Source: Anthopleura xanthogrammica
Lineage: Eukaryota > Cnidaria > Anthozoa > Actiniaria > Actiniidae
Assembly (NCBI GenBank): GCA_964019055.1
Contig: OZ025210.1
Coordinates: forward strand, 10,970,658-11,034,657
Length of the DNA: 64,000 bases
Direction: 5' to 3'
Both the position numbers and the translations under genes were made by a program. Position 1 is the stretch's first letter. Every line of letters starts with the position of its first letter. Shown here one piece after another: positions 9,810 through 22,606 of this stretch. The notes under the pieces were generated by a model that was not told the origin of the DNA, searched no databases, and was given only the letters and a program-made list of their open reading frames with translations.

Positions 9810-11641
9810 GGCCTTACTGAGGGATTGCAAGAAAAGAAAGACCAATTTAGCTATGGCGTGGATTGACTACAAGAAAGCGTATGACTCTGTTCCACATTCG
9901 TGGATAATAGAGTCGTTAGAGTTGATTGGTGTAGCTGATAATGTGAAAGCTTTATTGGAGAAGAGCATGTCATTATGGAGGACAACCCTAACATCGAATG
10001 GAAAAATACTTGGAGAAGTGGAGTTCAAGAGAGGAATATTCCAAGGAGACTCACTATCTCCACTGCTATTCGTGATCGCACTAATACCTTTGACCGATAT
10101 ACTCAGAAGCACCCAAGCTGGCTATAAGATCAGTAAAAGCGAGGAAAAGATCAATCACTTACTATTCATGGACGATCTCAAACTCTATAGTAAGAATGAA
10201 AAAGAACTTGATTCCCTCGTCCAAACAGTGCGCATATTCAGTGACGACATTGGTATGGACTTTGGAATTTCCAAATGTGCAGTGCTGGTCATGAATAGAG
10301 GTAAGAAGATCAAGAGTGATGGAATTGCTCTTCCAGATGGGAGAAAGCTTAGATCGTTAGAAGAAAATGATGATTGTTATAAGTACTTGGGCGTACTGGA
10401 AGCTGATGATGTCCTACATTTAGAAATGAAGGAAAAGCTACGAGTTGAATATAAGAGAAGGCTGAGAAAACTCCTTAAGTCGAAGCTGAATGGAGGTAAC
10501 CTCATGAAAGCAATCAATACGTGGGCTGTATCATCGATTCGCTACAGCGGAGGAATAGTCAATTGGACCAAGAATGATCTGCAAGAAATGGATCGAAAAA
10601 CTAGAAAGTTGTTATGCATGTATGGAGCTCTTCATCCCAGGTCTTGTGTCAACCGTATCTATTTACCAAGAACTGAGGGAGGGCGTGGCCTTATCAGTAT
10701 TGAAGACTGTATCAGAATGGAAGAAGGAAGCCTCGCACAGTATATTAAGAACAGCCAAGAAAGGTTGTTGATTGCAGCTTGTAAAATAGGAAAACATGCA
10801 CCAGCGGAACAACCAAAGGATTACAAGGAAAGAAAGAGAGACCAAAGGTGGGAAGAAATAATGACGAATTAAACCCCTACAGAGGCAGTACCATCAGCAA
10901 ATCAAGGATGTGGCTGATAAGGAGACGTGGAATTGGCTGAGAGTCGGTGATCTGAAGAGAGAAACTGAAGGGCTAATCATTGCTGCTCAAGACCAAGCTA
11001 TAAGAACTAACGCAATAAAGGCTAAAATCGAAAATCAAGAAGTGTCTGAAAAGTGCAGAATGTGTGGCACATGTGAGGAAACTGTAGAACATATTATTTG
11101 TGCCTGCAGTAAACTTGCACAGATAGAGTACAAGCGTCGGCACGACACACTTGCTGGACTACTGCACTGGGAACTTTGCAAGAAATATGGATTACCATGT
11201 TGTGACAAATGGTATGAACATGATCCCGATAGTGTAATGGAGAACCATGAAGTGAAGTTGCTGTGGGACTTTACCATCCAGACAGATAGGATAATCCAGG
11301 CTAGGCGTCCGGATATAGTTCTGGTTGAGAAGGAATTGAACAAAACCTGGATTATCGATGTAGCTGTGCCTGCTGACAGAAGGATTGAAATCAAAGAGCT
11401 TGAGAAGATAGAAAAATACCAGGACCTTGCCAGAGAACTAAAAAAGATATGGAAAACAAAGGTCAAAGTAGTACCAGTAGTAGTGGGAAGTTTAGGTTCA
11501 GTGTCAAAGAGACTGAAGGAATATGTAACTATGTTAGACATAAGTAACAGGATAACAACACTTCAGAAATCCGCAATTTTAGGAACTGCCAGAATATTAA
11601 GGAAAGTCTTGGAACTTTAAGGAAAAAAAAAAAAAAAAAAA
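9810..11641 (+). mobile_element. 5'-truncated non-LTR retroelement, RLE type
   Basis: The element starts abruptly after the AAT microsatellite within the reverse transcriptase domain and ends in a poly-A run of about 21 bases, as expected for target-primed reverse transcription. The upstream RT fingers and the N-terminal DNA-binding part are missing. The C-terminal zinc finger and restriction-like endonuclease place it in the R2/NeSL/Hero-like superfamily. Confidence 0.85.
9853..11620 (+). pseudogene. Reverse transcriptase/RLE endonuclease, frameshifted fragment
   Basis: Two frames together make the C-terminal two thirds of an R2-superfamily polyprotein. Frame 1 (9853-10872) shows RT motif A (WIDYKKAYDSV), motif B (GIFQGDSLSP) and the catalytic FMDD at residues 105-108, then the thumb region. 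It stops at 10870. Homologous sequence resumes in the +1 frame just before 10910, with KPLQRQYHQQ, so a single frameshift near 10862-10872 breaks it. Frame 2 (to 11620) holds a CCHC-like motif (CRMCG with HIIC) and the endonuclease signature RRPDIVLV followed 14 residues after PD by D of WIIDVAVP. The protein is truncated and broken, so this copy is not autonomous. The family assignment rests on motif reading only. Confidence 0.85.
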
Positions 11642-12016
11642 AAGGGGGGGGGATAAAAGAAAGAAAAAGAAAACGTCAAGCAGCATTGTAACAATAGGTT
11701 AAAGGTTTCGGTTAGGTTTTGAAATGTCAGTTTGAAGTCTTAGGTCTTGGGAAAAGACCCGACTAGTAATTTTACCAGGGAAAAATCATATTATGTAAAA
11801 AAAAAAAATTTTTTTTCTGAGGTTAAAATAAAATAATAATAATAATAATATGTCTTTATTTGATAACGATTAAAATACAAATCAATATTTACAATAAGAT
11901 GAGAAAAAGAGATAATTTATAGATTGTCGAAATGAGAATATATACAAAAACTAACTAGATATTAATATTTAAAACGTGTATACATAATAATATAATAAAA
12001 CTAAACAGCTAAATTT
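11642..12016. other. Retroelement 3' flank, AT-rich
   Basis: A G run, a short AAT tract near 11830-11850 and AT-rich sequence. No gene is supported. Confidence 0.5.
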
Positions 12017-12830
12017 TGCTTGCAATTTGTTTGTTTTGTTTTCACTGGTGATAAAAATATACGCATGCGCGTGTTGATGTGCTTTTGCATATTTCACATG
12101 ATAACAAAAAAATACTTCGTGTTAAAGTATTTTGAGGGATAAAATACCTAAAAACTTTGCAGTTGTGATTTCTATCCCTAGCTGATCTGTGCATACATCG
12201 AGAATGGTTTTTGAAAACACATCCCACATTGTAAGAAATAACCATAGCGCCAAAACCATCAGCGACACAAGCGACATTCCGGGTGTGCTGGTCATAGCAA
12301 GGGGTTAATCATCTACGGTCTAGGGGCCGACTAACCTCTCCCTTAGGCTTCGGCCGAGCTTCCTGATCAGTCAGTAATGTCCTCCCGGGATAGCGGTGTT
12401 GGGGCTGAAATCTCCAGCGTAGCCGTAAGTCCATACGATGCTTCAGCAATCGATGTCTGGAAGTATGGTCCTGGTTAATCAATCAATTAAAACAAATCAA
12501 TATTCTTAACCTGAGCCTTCCAATTTTCAAAAGAACAAGAGGAATCCAGCTAAATGCGATCTTCGCTTTTAATATAATAGTTTTCTGTCTGACCTTGTTA
12601 AAGTTTCTTGGACGCATGAAATTCTGTTACTAAGCAGATTGGTAGTGAGTGTTGGATATACACTACTTTCCAAAAACGTAGTCTACAAAATTAAAAACGA
12701 TGAAAACCAAAAAGAAAAGAAAAGAAAAGAAAAAGAAAAAACAACAAATAATTGAAAATCACATTCAGAGTTAAGTTACAAAGTTTTAGAATGTATCTGA
12801 AATAAATTATAAAAACGTATCAGAAAAGGA
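12017..12830. repeat. Duplicated block, copy B (partner 2122-2880)
   Basis: Nearly identical to 2122-2880 through the GC-rich core (12285-12490) and on into the flank of the 40-bp array. An AAAAG-rich insertion near 12715-12740 is a copy-specific difference. Confidence 0.85.
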
Positions 12831-12834
12831 GTGT

Positions 12835-14015
12835 ACACGACAACGATTGGATGGGTGTATCAGAATAAGAATGTACACGAGATGAATTGGATGGGTGCAT
12901 CAGAATAAGAATGTACACGAGATGGATTGGATGGGTGCATCAGAATAAGAATGTACACGAGATGGATTGGATGGGTGCATCAGAATAAGAATGTACACGA
13001 GATGGATTGTATGGGTGCATCAGAATAAGAATGTACACGACACGGATTGGATGGGCCGGTGTTACAGAATAAGAATGTACACGAGATGGATTGGATGGGT
13101 GCATCAGAATAAGAATGTACACGAGATGGATTGGATAGGTGCATCAGAATAAGAATGTACACGAGTTGGATTGGATGGATGTATCATGACAAGAATGTAC
13201 ACGAGATGGATTGGATGGGTGTATCAGAATACGAATGTACACGAGATGGATTGGATGGTTGTATCAGAATAAGTATGTACACGAGATGGATTAGATGGGT
13301 GCATCAGAATAAGAATGTACGCGAGATGGATTGGATGGGTGTATCAGAATAAAAATGTACACGAGATGGATTGGATGGGCGCATCAGAATAAGAATGTAC
13401 ACAAGATGGATTGGATGGGTGCATCAGAATAAGAATGTACACGAGATGGATTGGATGGGTGCATCATAATAAGAATGTACACGAGATGGATTGGACGGGT
13501 GCATCAGAATAAGAATGTACACAAGATGGATTGGACGGGTGTATCAGTATAAGAATGTACACGAGATGGATTGGATGGGTGCATCAGAATAAGAATGTAC
13601 ACGAGAAGGATTGGATGGGTGCATCAGAATAAGAATGTACACGAGATGGATTGGATGGGTGCATCAGAATAAGAATGTACACGAGATGGATTGGATGGTT
13701 GTATCAGAATAAGTATGTACACGAGATGGATTAGATGGGCGCATCAGAATAAGAATGTACGCGAGATGGATTGGATGGGTGTATCAGAATAAAAATGTAC
13801 ACGAGATGGATTGGATGGGCGCATCAGAATAAGAATGTACACAAGATGGATTGGATGGATGGATCAGAATAAGAATGTACACGAAATGGATTGGATGGAC
13901 GCATCAGAATAATAATGTACACGAGATGAATTGGATGGGTGTATCAGAATAAGAAAGTACACAAGATGGATTGGATGGGCGCATCAGAATAAGAATGTAC
14001 ACGAGATGGATTGGA
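12835..14015. repeat. 40-bp minisatellite array B, about 29 units
   Basis: The same 40-bp unit as array A. It shows internal higher-order structure: a run of distinctive variant units starting at 13259 recurs at 13699, 440 bp (11 units) away, and also at 3211 in array A. The open frames on both strands are repeat artefacts. Confidence 0.97.
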
Positions 14016-14255
14016 TTCTTAGTAGGTTCATAAGCAGTAAAATAACAGCTTGGTTTGGATCAGTCATCGTGTTCAGTGCTGTGGTGCAGTACTTGAATAT
14101 ATACTTGAAAATAACAGTACTTGGATGTTGAATACTAAAATAAAGGAAAGGTCGCGTTTATTCATGACTCATGGGAATTAGATCTGATTGGTTGGCCAAA
14201 ATAGATAAAATTCATTCTACCGCGAAGTTTAATTGTGCTCGATGGTGTGTTCTGT
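14016..14255. other. Non-coding flank
   Basis: Unique sequence after the minisatellite with no supported gene. Confidence 0.4.
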
Positions 14256-14655
14256 CCCCCCCCCCCCCCCGGGGGGGGGGGGGGGTAAAGTATCGGGTAT
14301 GCTCGTCGTATGTCTTAGGGGTAAAAATCAGCGATTTGATATCTTTTAGATACTTAAATTTGAGGTTTATCAAATCAGCACTTTCTGGTATCTTTTAGGG
14401 TGTTGAAAAAGGAACTAGCCCATCGCATAATAACGCAATATGTGTGTGTGCGTGCGTAAACTCAGAATATTACTCAAGGAAAAATATTTCAAAAGCCTTT
14501 ATTTTTTAATTGTATTATCTTTGTAGTATCTCTTAGGGGTTAAAATTTGCCAAGCCACGCCATTTTGAAAAAACTTCCGGTATCTTTTAGGGGTACTTTT
14601 GGAAATTTCCGACGAGCATACCCGATACTTTACCCCCGGAGTCCCCCCCCCCCCC
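14256..14655. mobile_element. Inverted-repeat element bounded by poly-C/poly-G
   Basis: The terminal arms GGTAAAGTATCGGGTATGCT (within 14281-14308) and the inverse copy at 14610-14637 pair over about 28 bp. The left end carries C15 followed directly by G15 (14256-14285), and the right end carries C13G4. The interior repeats TATCTTTTAG several times. There is no coding capacity. Confidence 0.7.
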
Positions 14656-17600
14656 GGGGTTCTGCCTGTGTTTGTTTTCGTCGAATGGAGAAGTGTCGAA
14701 TGGCATGCCTTAGTCGAAGTTCCTTAGCCGTATTTTTTTCAACATTCATTCATAAGCTCTAAATAGTAACAGTATGTATGGACCTGACATCCGTGGCAAA
14801 TACACTAGAACTGAAGAAAAAGTGTAACAATGTATTAGATGGAACGGTTGGCCTAAATCTTGATAGTTTTAGTCTTCAGGATTTGTATTTTGATATATTG
14901 TATTTTTATCGAACGCAATTGTACTTTGATACATTGTAAGTTTAGAATTTCTAGTGCTAAGCATTTAAATAAACTGAATGACCAAAACTAAGATTGTAGT
15001 TTATGAAGTCGAAGTCAAATCCAAAGAACAAGGAGATCCATGCAGAATTCATTACGACTAGTCACTACACACCTATCGATATTAGTAACTAAGAATAATA
15101 TCCCAATGAAAAGAGAGGTTGCACAAGATTTTTTTGTGTTAAATTTTCGCAAATATTGCCAGAAATACAGGATGTTGGTGTAATCAAAACAAGAAAAGGA
15201 CACAAACTATGATATCTGGATAAAAATGACCCTCAAAAGAGAGATTCAAAATATTGGCACTTTGGACTGGAATACAAGTTGGATTCCAATCACTTCCACA
15301 TCTAAATGAAACTGTTGAGCTTCGAAAAGTTTTAGAAATTGTCCTTGTTTTTCGAGGAAAACACTTAATAACCAGTGACTAACAAACATTTAACCCTCGT
15401 TCCATGATCGAATTGGAATTTAGAAGTTGATTTTTGCTGAAGAACCCAGAGAAAACCTTCGAATCACATTGTTTTTGTCCAAGAAGGATCCGTCTCGATT
15501 TCGGTCGACAAGTCGCACTTCCATTTCGATTCCACAAGAGATACAAGATAGAATCCATAAATCGAGTAAAGCCAAGGAATGATTTAACGATCAAAATATT
15601 ACCTTCAAACGGTTTCTTTGGAAGAGTTGACTTGCCTCACAAACGTAGTCGCATAAGTTTTCCTCTCCTCAATTTAAAACATACAAGATGGATTACGAGG
15701 ACTAAAATCGGGTACCATTGCTACGAGGTCGATTGAAAGTCTGTCAAGTTAGCCGAGTAGATCATCTCGCTTGATTCCATGGTATTCAGTTAGAAAACTT
15801 TACCCTAAAATCCATCATTTATTTGAAGCTTGGTATATTCACCATCACAGTTCAGCCACGTTTCCTGCCGTTTGTATTCACTGTGTAAACATCTCAGCTT
15901 TGTATATTATTCCGCACTGTGCATAAAATAACATGAATGATTTCAGCCAATAGGATCGTTTGCTGAAGGTTAGGGGATTCCCCCACTTAAGCCACTTGCG
16001 TGAATAATCCGAACTAGTTAGAGACTTTAGCGAGCGAGAGGTCTCTAATATAATATTCACTGACTCTATTACTCATCATATGTCACTTTAGACGCATAGC
16101 TATGGAGACCCTTATCATGTATTTAGTGATAATAACAATAAAATATTAAGTGAACTTTGTTTTTATTGATAGGCCCAGTTTTCTTCAAGGAATTTAAAAA
16201 GTGGTTCAGTCTTAAACTTGGGTTACGTTGGAGCGGCGACAGCTCCATAGATGAAGATATTGAAGATATCTGTTATCTACAGAGGCAAGAAAACTCATAA
16301 ATTCCACTTGTAAAAGGACGATGAAAGTTTGAGTTCTCTAGCTCGAATCTAAATTTACACACTCTTTTGTGTGACAGATTGTGACGTAGCTGAGGTTATA
16401 ATATAACTATGCTGTGTACATGGTCAGGATCTTGGTTAGTAACACATCTCTACATCTACTTGGTATCTTCTATGTTATTTCTACAGCTGGTTATTGCTCT
16501 AATTCATAATTGCTGGCTGTCCTCGCGACGGTCTGGAAAGAAATCAAAAGTTCAAATAGAATACTAAGAAAGGTAGTGTTAGTAGAACCCTGCTGCAACG
16601 AGAGTTTCTGATGAGTTCTAAAGTCGTGAGATAGAACTAGTCACTTGAAGTTGGATAACCAATCAGAGAGCAGATATTTAAGGTGGAGTGTTTTCAAACA
16701 CTTACCGTACCGAACATTTTTGAACGGTCCTTTAACTAACTTTCCTTACTTAGATTATTATGAAATTCACAAAATATTCTACTTAGAATGAAGTTTATAG
16801 AAATATAAAACTTAATTTAAAGAAATTAACATTATGTGAAATTAACATTATGTGAGTGGTGATAAACAAGAATATTTGAATTCACCTAAACCTACTTCTG
16901 AGTGATTAAGACGGTACCTAAAAAAACCGAAAGCAATTCCTCGCATATGGATTTTTTGTAGGGAACAACAGTGCCAAGTGCCGAGATCTGCCTTATATTT
17001 TAGTTTTCGCGCTTTACTTGATGTTTCTTGATATTTCAAAAACCGTGACACAGTTACTTTTTAAACTTTCATAATCGTTTTCGCATCATATGAACAACAG
17101 TGTCTCAAAGTTTCATCTGGATTGAAACATTTTAATATGGTCAAATTAGGTTATAAAATTAGCCTAAAATGCCATTGAAACTTGGCGGAAGGTGGTAATT
17201 AATTCAGCTGGATTCATAAACAACTTTCAATTGCATTTTAAAAATAGACATGCCGTTTTTGTCATTCTTTAGATGGTAGCAGCTGTTCTGGATGTTATTT
17301 ATGTAATTTCTAGTTTACGCTGTGGGATAGCATTGTATTATAGTTACTGATTTTTGTGTCTCATGCCATTTAGGTTATTTCATAAAAATATTCTTAATAA
17401 GAAATCGAGTTATGGATTGTAGTTTTGTCTTGCATTTTAGAAGCATTTTTACCACCAAAGATGCAGAACTAGGGCTTTCTTATTTAAAGATATCATAACC
17501 CTATTTTAGAATAATATAACGCAGTATCAATAATAATAATATTCTGATTTAAATGTTGTGTACTTTGTGCAGCAAGGCAAGATACGTTCAGATAATGTGC

Positions 17601-18180
17601 GATAGATTGTTCTTTTTCTACTTACTAGTTCAGATTGTGTGTTCTCGTTCATCGTTCTCTTCTGGTGTTCCCGTTTCCTCCACATCGCGGCTCACAAGTA
17701 AAACACACAAATAGCAGAGAACAAGAGTCTCACACATCCTCAATACTTGCAATAAGCACATCAGCCCGAGAACCTCGTGTAGTATTGTCATCATTTTTCC
17801 ACCGTACTCGCCCCTCAAGCAAACTTGCTGAAATGAACTCCTCTTACCCTGGCTTCAATAATGAAGGACATGATTGACAGAACAAGCATCTGCTAGCGCT
17901 ATCCTGATACGCTTCGATGATTCAATTCAGTTCACTGTGATTATGATTAAAATGAATTAAACATTGAATGATTGTGTTTCTATTTTTAGTTTTCTTCTCG
18001 AAGCTCTCTCTCTTCCAAGAGGAAAAGTATAAAATCAAAATGACTTTAATTGAATTAGAAACGAATTTAGAAATGATTTAAAATCAGCGCCTTAAAACAA
18101 CAAAGAAAATAGAAACATACATAGTTAATAGAGGCCTAGGGGGTCGATGGCGAAACAATGAACAAAACCTTAATACAATA
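14656..18180. other. Gene-free stretch
   Basis: I see no supported exon. Open frames of 60-100 codons occur (for example 15434-15736 on + and 15379-15594 on -, and overlapping frames near 17630-17877), but they lack domain motifs, splice context or a coding signature. Short AT-rich runs and a CTAATAATAAT tract near 17530 are present. Confidence 0.45.
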
Positions 18181-18853
18181 GATCCCTTGCAGCACGTCGG
18201 AATGCAGCTCAATTTGGAGGGCAAAACAATAGGTTCCAATTCTCAGGAGATTAAAGTTCTTTTGTTTTGTTCTTTTGTTATGAAAAATTATTCCTAAATC
18301 ATATCTACATCAATTAAAATAATTTTAACTCTATGCTTTTCCTTTTGGAAGATTGAGAGTTTTATTTAGCTCACCTAAAAAGGTATCAAACATAACCAAA
18401 GAGTTAATCAAACCGTTCATTGAAGAGTATCAAGCCTATAGTATAGACTCCTTGGTGGGCAAAACAATAGGTTCCAATAGACTCCATGCAATTGCAGCAC
18501 GTCCAGGTGTCCGGAGCACGCACGAACCAATCACAGCGCGCTTCGATGCTTAGCCAAGCGGTCCTTGCTCCAAGTCTCTTCCCAATACAAAAACACGCGT
18601 TTCAAAGAATTTAGAGAAAAAAAGTTGAAGTATACGTGTTGTTTAAAAAATTAAAGCAAATTTTTGCGATCCATCTCCTCAAATTCTGTGAGATATATGA
18701 CTTTTAAGACTCGGGCGAGGGCCGCTTGAATTACAACAACAATCCTTTTTGGCGCTTAGTTTTTCGTACAGCTGGGTAGGATGGCAGCTGAATTTGGAGG
18801 GCAAAACAAAAGAACTTTAATCTCCTGAGAATTGGAACCTATTGTTTTGTAAA
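18181..18853. repeat. Inverted pair of MITE-derived arms
   Basis: 18181-18270 (CAGCTCAATTTGGAGGGCAA and onward) is mirrored by an inverted copy at 18784-18853, with a third fragment near 18450-18510. The same sequence forms a complete short element at 42217-42351, so these are fragments of one MITE family. Confidence 0.65.
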
Positions 18854-20034
18854 ATTGAACTGTTCTGCGCTCTGCCGTCACGTGAAAGGGGTCTATTTAC
18901 TGTGCCGGGGTCAGAGAAAACCCATTTCGGTCAGTTTTATTGACTTTCAGTCCATGATTGAGTCGGAGGAACTACTTATGGTGGAAAAAATGACGCACAA
19001 ACCCATTCAAGGTTCCGATGTGCAAGGACTTTCGCGGACATTGTTTGTGCGCATCTGTTCTGCGCATATGGCGTGACAACGCGCGCGCGTGACCTATGTT
19101 TTCAAGATCAAGCTCTGTCACGCTCGTCGCAATAACGATTTCGATCGGCTATATCTCAAAAACAGCAACGGTGACCCCATTTTTAATTTTATTTAAGTAT
19201 TTGATAAAGAATTACATAAGCTGTCAGTGTTCCAAATGTGAAGAAAAATAATATTAGAAAATCGTAATAAAAACATGTATTTTGATGAAAACTTTAATCT
19301 ACATTACGCCACAGCGTGACCGAATGGTGCATGATGGCTGTAAATGGAGGGAAAAACTACAAGTTATTTGTAGCTATTCATAAATATTTACACATAATAT
19401 TTATCTATAGGTTATTAGACAGTTGTTTTTCAAAATATTTAGCAATCCATTTAGTTCTTCTACAAAAAAAATGACTTTACTGCTCGACTCGTATGTATTG
19501 CGCGCAAGCGATTTTCGACAAGAAAAAGGCCACACTTTGATATCATCTCACTCCTAAACGAGAACGGTCACCCCCATTTTTGTATTTGCTCAGGAAACTT
19601 TTATGATGGTCTTATTTCACCTTGCGAAGTTCGAACAAAAATACATGGGAAATGCTTTCGCCCGTGACTTTCCTTAACAGAACATTTGCTTGATTAAATC
19701 GTTCCTTCTATACAGGAAATAGTTATTTATCATTTTTCTTCCAATTGAATAAGTTTTCTGCTTTAAAGGCTTTTAAAAAATATAGATTTTTCTTTCAGTT
19801 TTTTTCCTGCTTTTAAAACCAAAAGAAGAGTTGGTCACGCTGTTTTAATTTTTGACTTGAACTTCAGAGAGAAGACGAAATTCACTGATAAAAATACGTT
19901 CGACCAGTGACTATTGTCTCATAATCATTGGTCGTTAGACCAATCACAGCGTACGAAACTCTATATTCAAGTCCAAGACTACAGTGGAATATCTGTGCAA
20001 GACTGGCTGTCTTACTCAGATCGAATTAGGGTTT
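18854..20034. other. Gene-free stretch with dispersed repeat cores
   Basis: Two copies of a GGTGACCCC/GGTCACCCCC-ATTTTT core occur near 19170 and 19564 in the same orientation. They are part of a dispersed family also seen near 60100 and 62600. No gene is supported. Confidence 0.45.
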
Positions 20035-20190
20035 ATTTTTACGGAGGGAGGAAAACCGGAGAACCCTGAGAAAAACCCTCGAAGCAAGGGAGAGAACCAA
20101 CAAACTCAACTCACTTAAGAAGCCGAGTCCGGGGATCGAACCCGGGACCATAGCCACCCTTGCCTCCCTACAATTGAGCTCAGCTATAAA
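20035..20190 (-). mobile_element. tRNA-derived SINE
   Basis: Read on the minus strand, an A-box-like segment (TAGCTGAGCTCAATTGTAGG) is followed by a B box (GGGTTCGATCCCC, complement of 20131-20143). A conserved central part rich in GGTTCTC and TTCTCCGGTTTTCCTCC follows, as is typical of invertebrate tRNA-SINEs with a shared core domain. It is too divergent in its 5' half to be a tRNA gene. Confidence 0.7.
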
Positions 20191-20427
20191 AGGTATATAT
20201 ATAAATTGTGCTGAAATCCCCCGCGCGCTTCAAGAGAATCTATACTAGTGACTTATCCACTCGAGTCCAGTTTGGACAATGAGCTTATCACTAAACTCTA
20301 CTACGCGTGCCGCTCGAAGTCTCAAAACGTAAACCACGAGGTGGACAAAAGGATTGGTTCATTTAGGAACACCTCATTATTCAGTTATCTACGGTGGAAT
20401 TTCGCATCTTTAAATATTTCTCAATTG

Positions 20428-20535
20428 CAAAAAAAAAAGAAAAGAAAAGAAAAGAAAAGAAAAGAAAAGAAATGAAAAGAAATGAAAAGAAAAGAAAAGA
20501 AAAGAAATGAAAAAAGAAAAGAAAAAAGGAAAAAA
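20428..20535. repeat. (AAAAG)n microsatellite
   Basis: An A-rich pentanucleotide tract. The Lys-rich open frames running through it are artefacts. Confidence 0.9.
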
Positions 20536-21248
20536 CCCACAACCTATGTTAACAGTTTTAGAATGTTTGGTTGGAGTAATGGAGATACTGTTGCTGCTAT
20601 TACAGTCCGTTCAATGAAAACACGAAAATTATACCGTCTCCCCAGCTTTGTAGCTAGGTTTTGTAAGAACACGACCTGTGACGTTGCTAGCAATGGCGTA
20701 AAGTTCTTAGCCAATAAAAATAAGTAAATTTGTAAAGGACATCTAGATGTTTACAAAGCAAATACACAAAAAGGCGTCCCTCTGAGGCGTGTGATGGAGT
20801 GCGAAGTAGTGAGAACTTTGAAGATTACAACACTCAAAAGGACACTTATTTCGAAGAAAAATTTCATTTGATTCCAGTGAATTTTAACCTTAAACTCCAC
20901 ATAATTGCACAAATTGTCAATTATTAGGAATTTTCACGAGATAGCACAGTATTTTACAAAATATTATCAAAAATGGTTATGAACCGGACTGTTTTAAAAT
21001 TATATTTCAACCACGAAGAAGGCGAGTTCCTTGCATCCATGGTTGTTGTCATCTCATAAAGGACCGTGAGGGACTTGATTCGAATTAAAATATGCTAATT
21101 ACTTTGATAAGGTGCATATTAATCACCGTCCTTTTTTCATTTCCTTACACTTAATTCTTTTCGCTCTTCCTCAGCTCCTAGATTTATTACATTTTCATGA
21201 AATTCCTGTGAAAACATTTTCTCTCTCGCTGCATTCTCGTAACCAGAC
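20536..21248. other. Gene-free stretch
   Basis: Unique AT-rich sequence with no supported gene. Confidence 0.4.
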
Positions 21249-22425
21249 CCTAAACCACAGGCAACCCAAGCTCACTACATTTATAAGAGAATGTATTGGG
21301 ATTTAGAATATGCTGTATTTTATTTGGAAAACTGACGTGACGTAAATAAAAAATTGTCGATTTACCTGTTGTGTTATTGTGTATATTTTTGACTATGAAT
21401 TTTCAGCGAGTTTCGAGCGGTATTTGCTGGGGAAAAAAACATCACTAAGATATAGTGAGGAGGTAGGAAGCTGCCGAGCCAGATTCGCTGTCAGTGCAGT
21501 CCACTTCGAACCGTTTTTCTCGGTAAATACGAATCCGATGAGGATTTTGCTTCACATGAGCACGAAGGGATAGTTTACCAATATACCTACATGATTCGAT
21601 TGGAGATAGCTGTAGCCAAGAACTAGCAGTCCTTCTTTAAACTTTAAAGGCTGACTCCAACGAACGCCATAAAATGCGTGACAATTGCTCCTGGCACCAC
21701 AGGTAGAGGGATACTCCACCACGATACTCGCTCAATGTTGCTGCAAATGACCTGAAACTTCCCAGAGACTCAAAGGAAAACACGAAACACAAATAGGAAC
21801 ATATAATTTGTATGATTTATTGATTTTTAATATTCTTTTTAAATCGCCATACATTGCCTTATAAGTTTGATGAGATACCACAGAAACCCAGCTTGGGATA
21901 CCTGTGCTGGCACAGACTTTAACGCCAGGCCTTCAAACCACAGGTAACCCAAGCTATGGGTGGGTATGCTTATTTTGAGAGCTGATGCATGCGAAGTGTA
22001 CAGAGAAATTACTAAAAAAGCAATAAAATCACATTTGAATTATAACTATATAATTATAACTCTTTTATTTCGTATGTTAGCAAAATATAGTATTTAGTTT
22101 TTATAGTTTTGAATGTTAATTCAGCTTTCAACGCCATAACTTGCTCAAATTCGAATATAACTGAACTTTCAACCTTAAATAAAAGAGTTATAATCATAAA
22201 GTTACAATTCCTACCTTCTCACTATATCTTAGTGATAGATTTTTTTTCAGCAAATACCGCTCGAAACTCGATGAAAATGCATACAAGAGTCAACAATAAA
22301 CAGAATAACACAACAGGTAAGTCGAAAATTTTTTATTTACGTTTTTTCAAATACGATACAGCATATTCTAAATCCCAATATATTCTCTTATAAATGTAGT
22401 GAGCTTGGGTTGCCTGTGCCTAAAC
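21249..22425. mobile_element. Non-autonomous DNA transposon with 7-bp target duplication
   Basis: The element at 21256-22418 begins CACAGGCAACCCAAGCTCAC and ends with its inverse complement. Imperfect inverted arms extend about 200 bp inward on each side. It is flanked by a perfect 7-bp direct repeat CCTAAAC (21249-21255 and 22419-22425). The interior holds no transposase. A 7-bp duplication with CA...TG ends would fit P-like or Dada-like transposons, which is inference. Related CACAGG/CCTGTG ends recur inside it (near 21879-21909 and 21938) and elsewhere in the window. Confidence 0.85.
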
Positions 22426-22606
22426 CATTTCAAGTGAGGCTACTATTCTTAGGTTGGTATTGGGGAATATTTTAAGGCATAGCGACTAATGATGATGGCA
22501 GATGGAGTTAGATTTTAAATTTCTACCATAAAAATACTTCCACGAACCCTAGACTTCTACTGAATACAAGAAAGAAAATTGCACAATAAAATCAAATACA
22601 GCCGTC

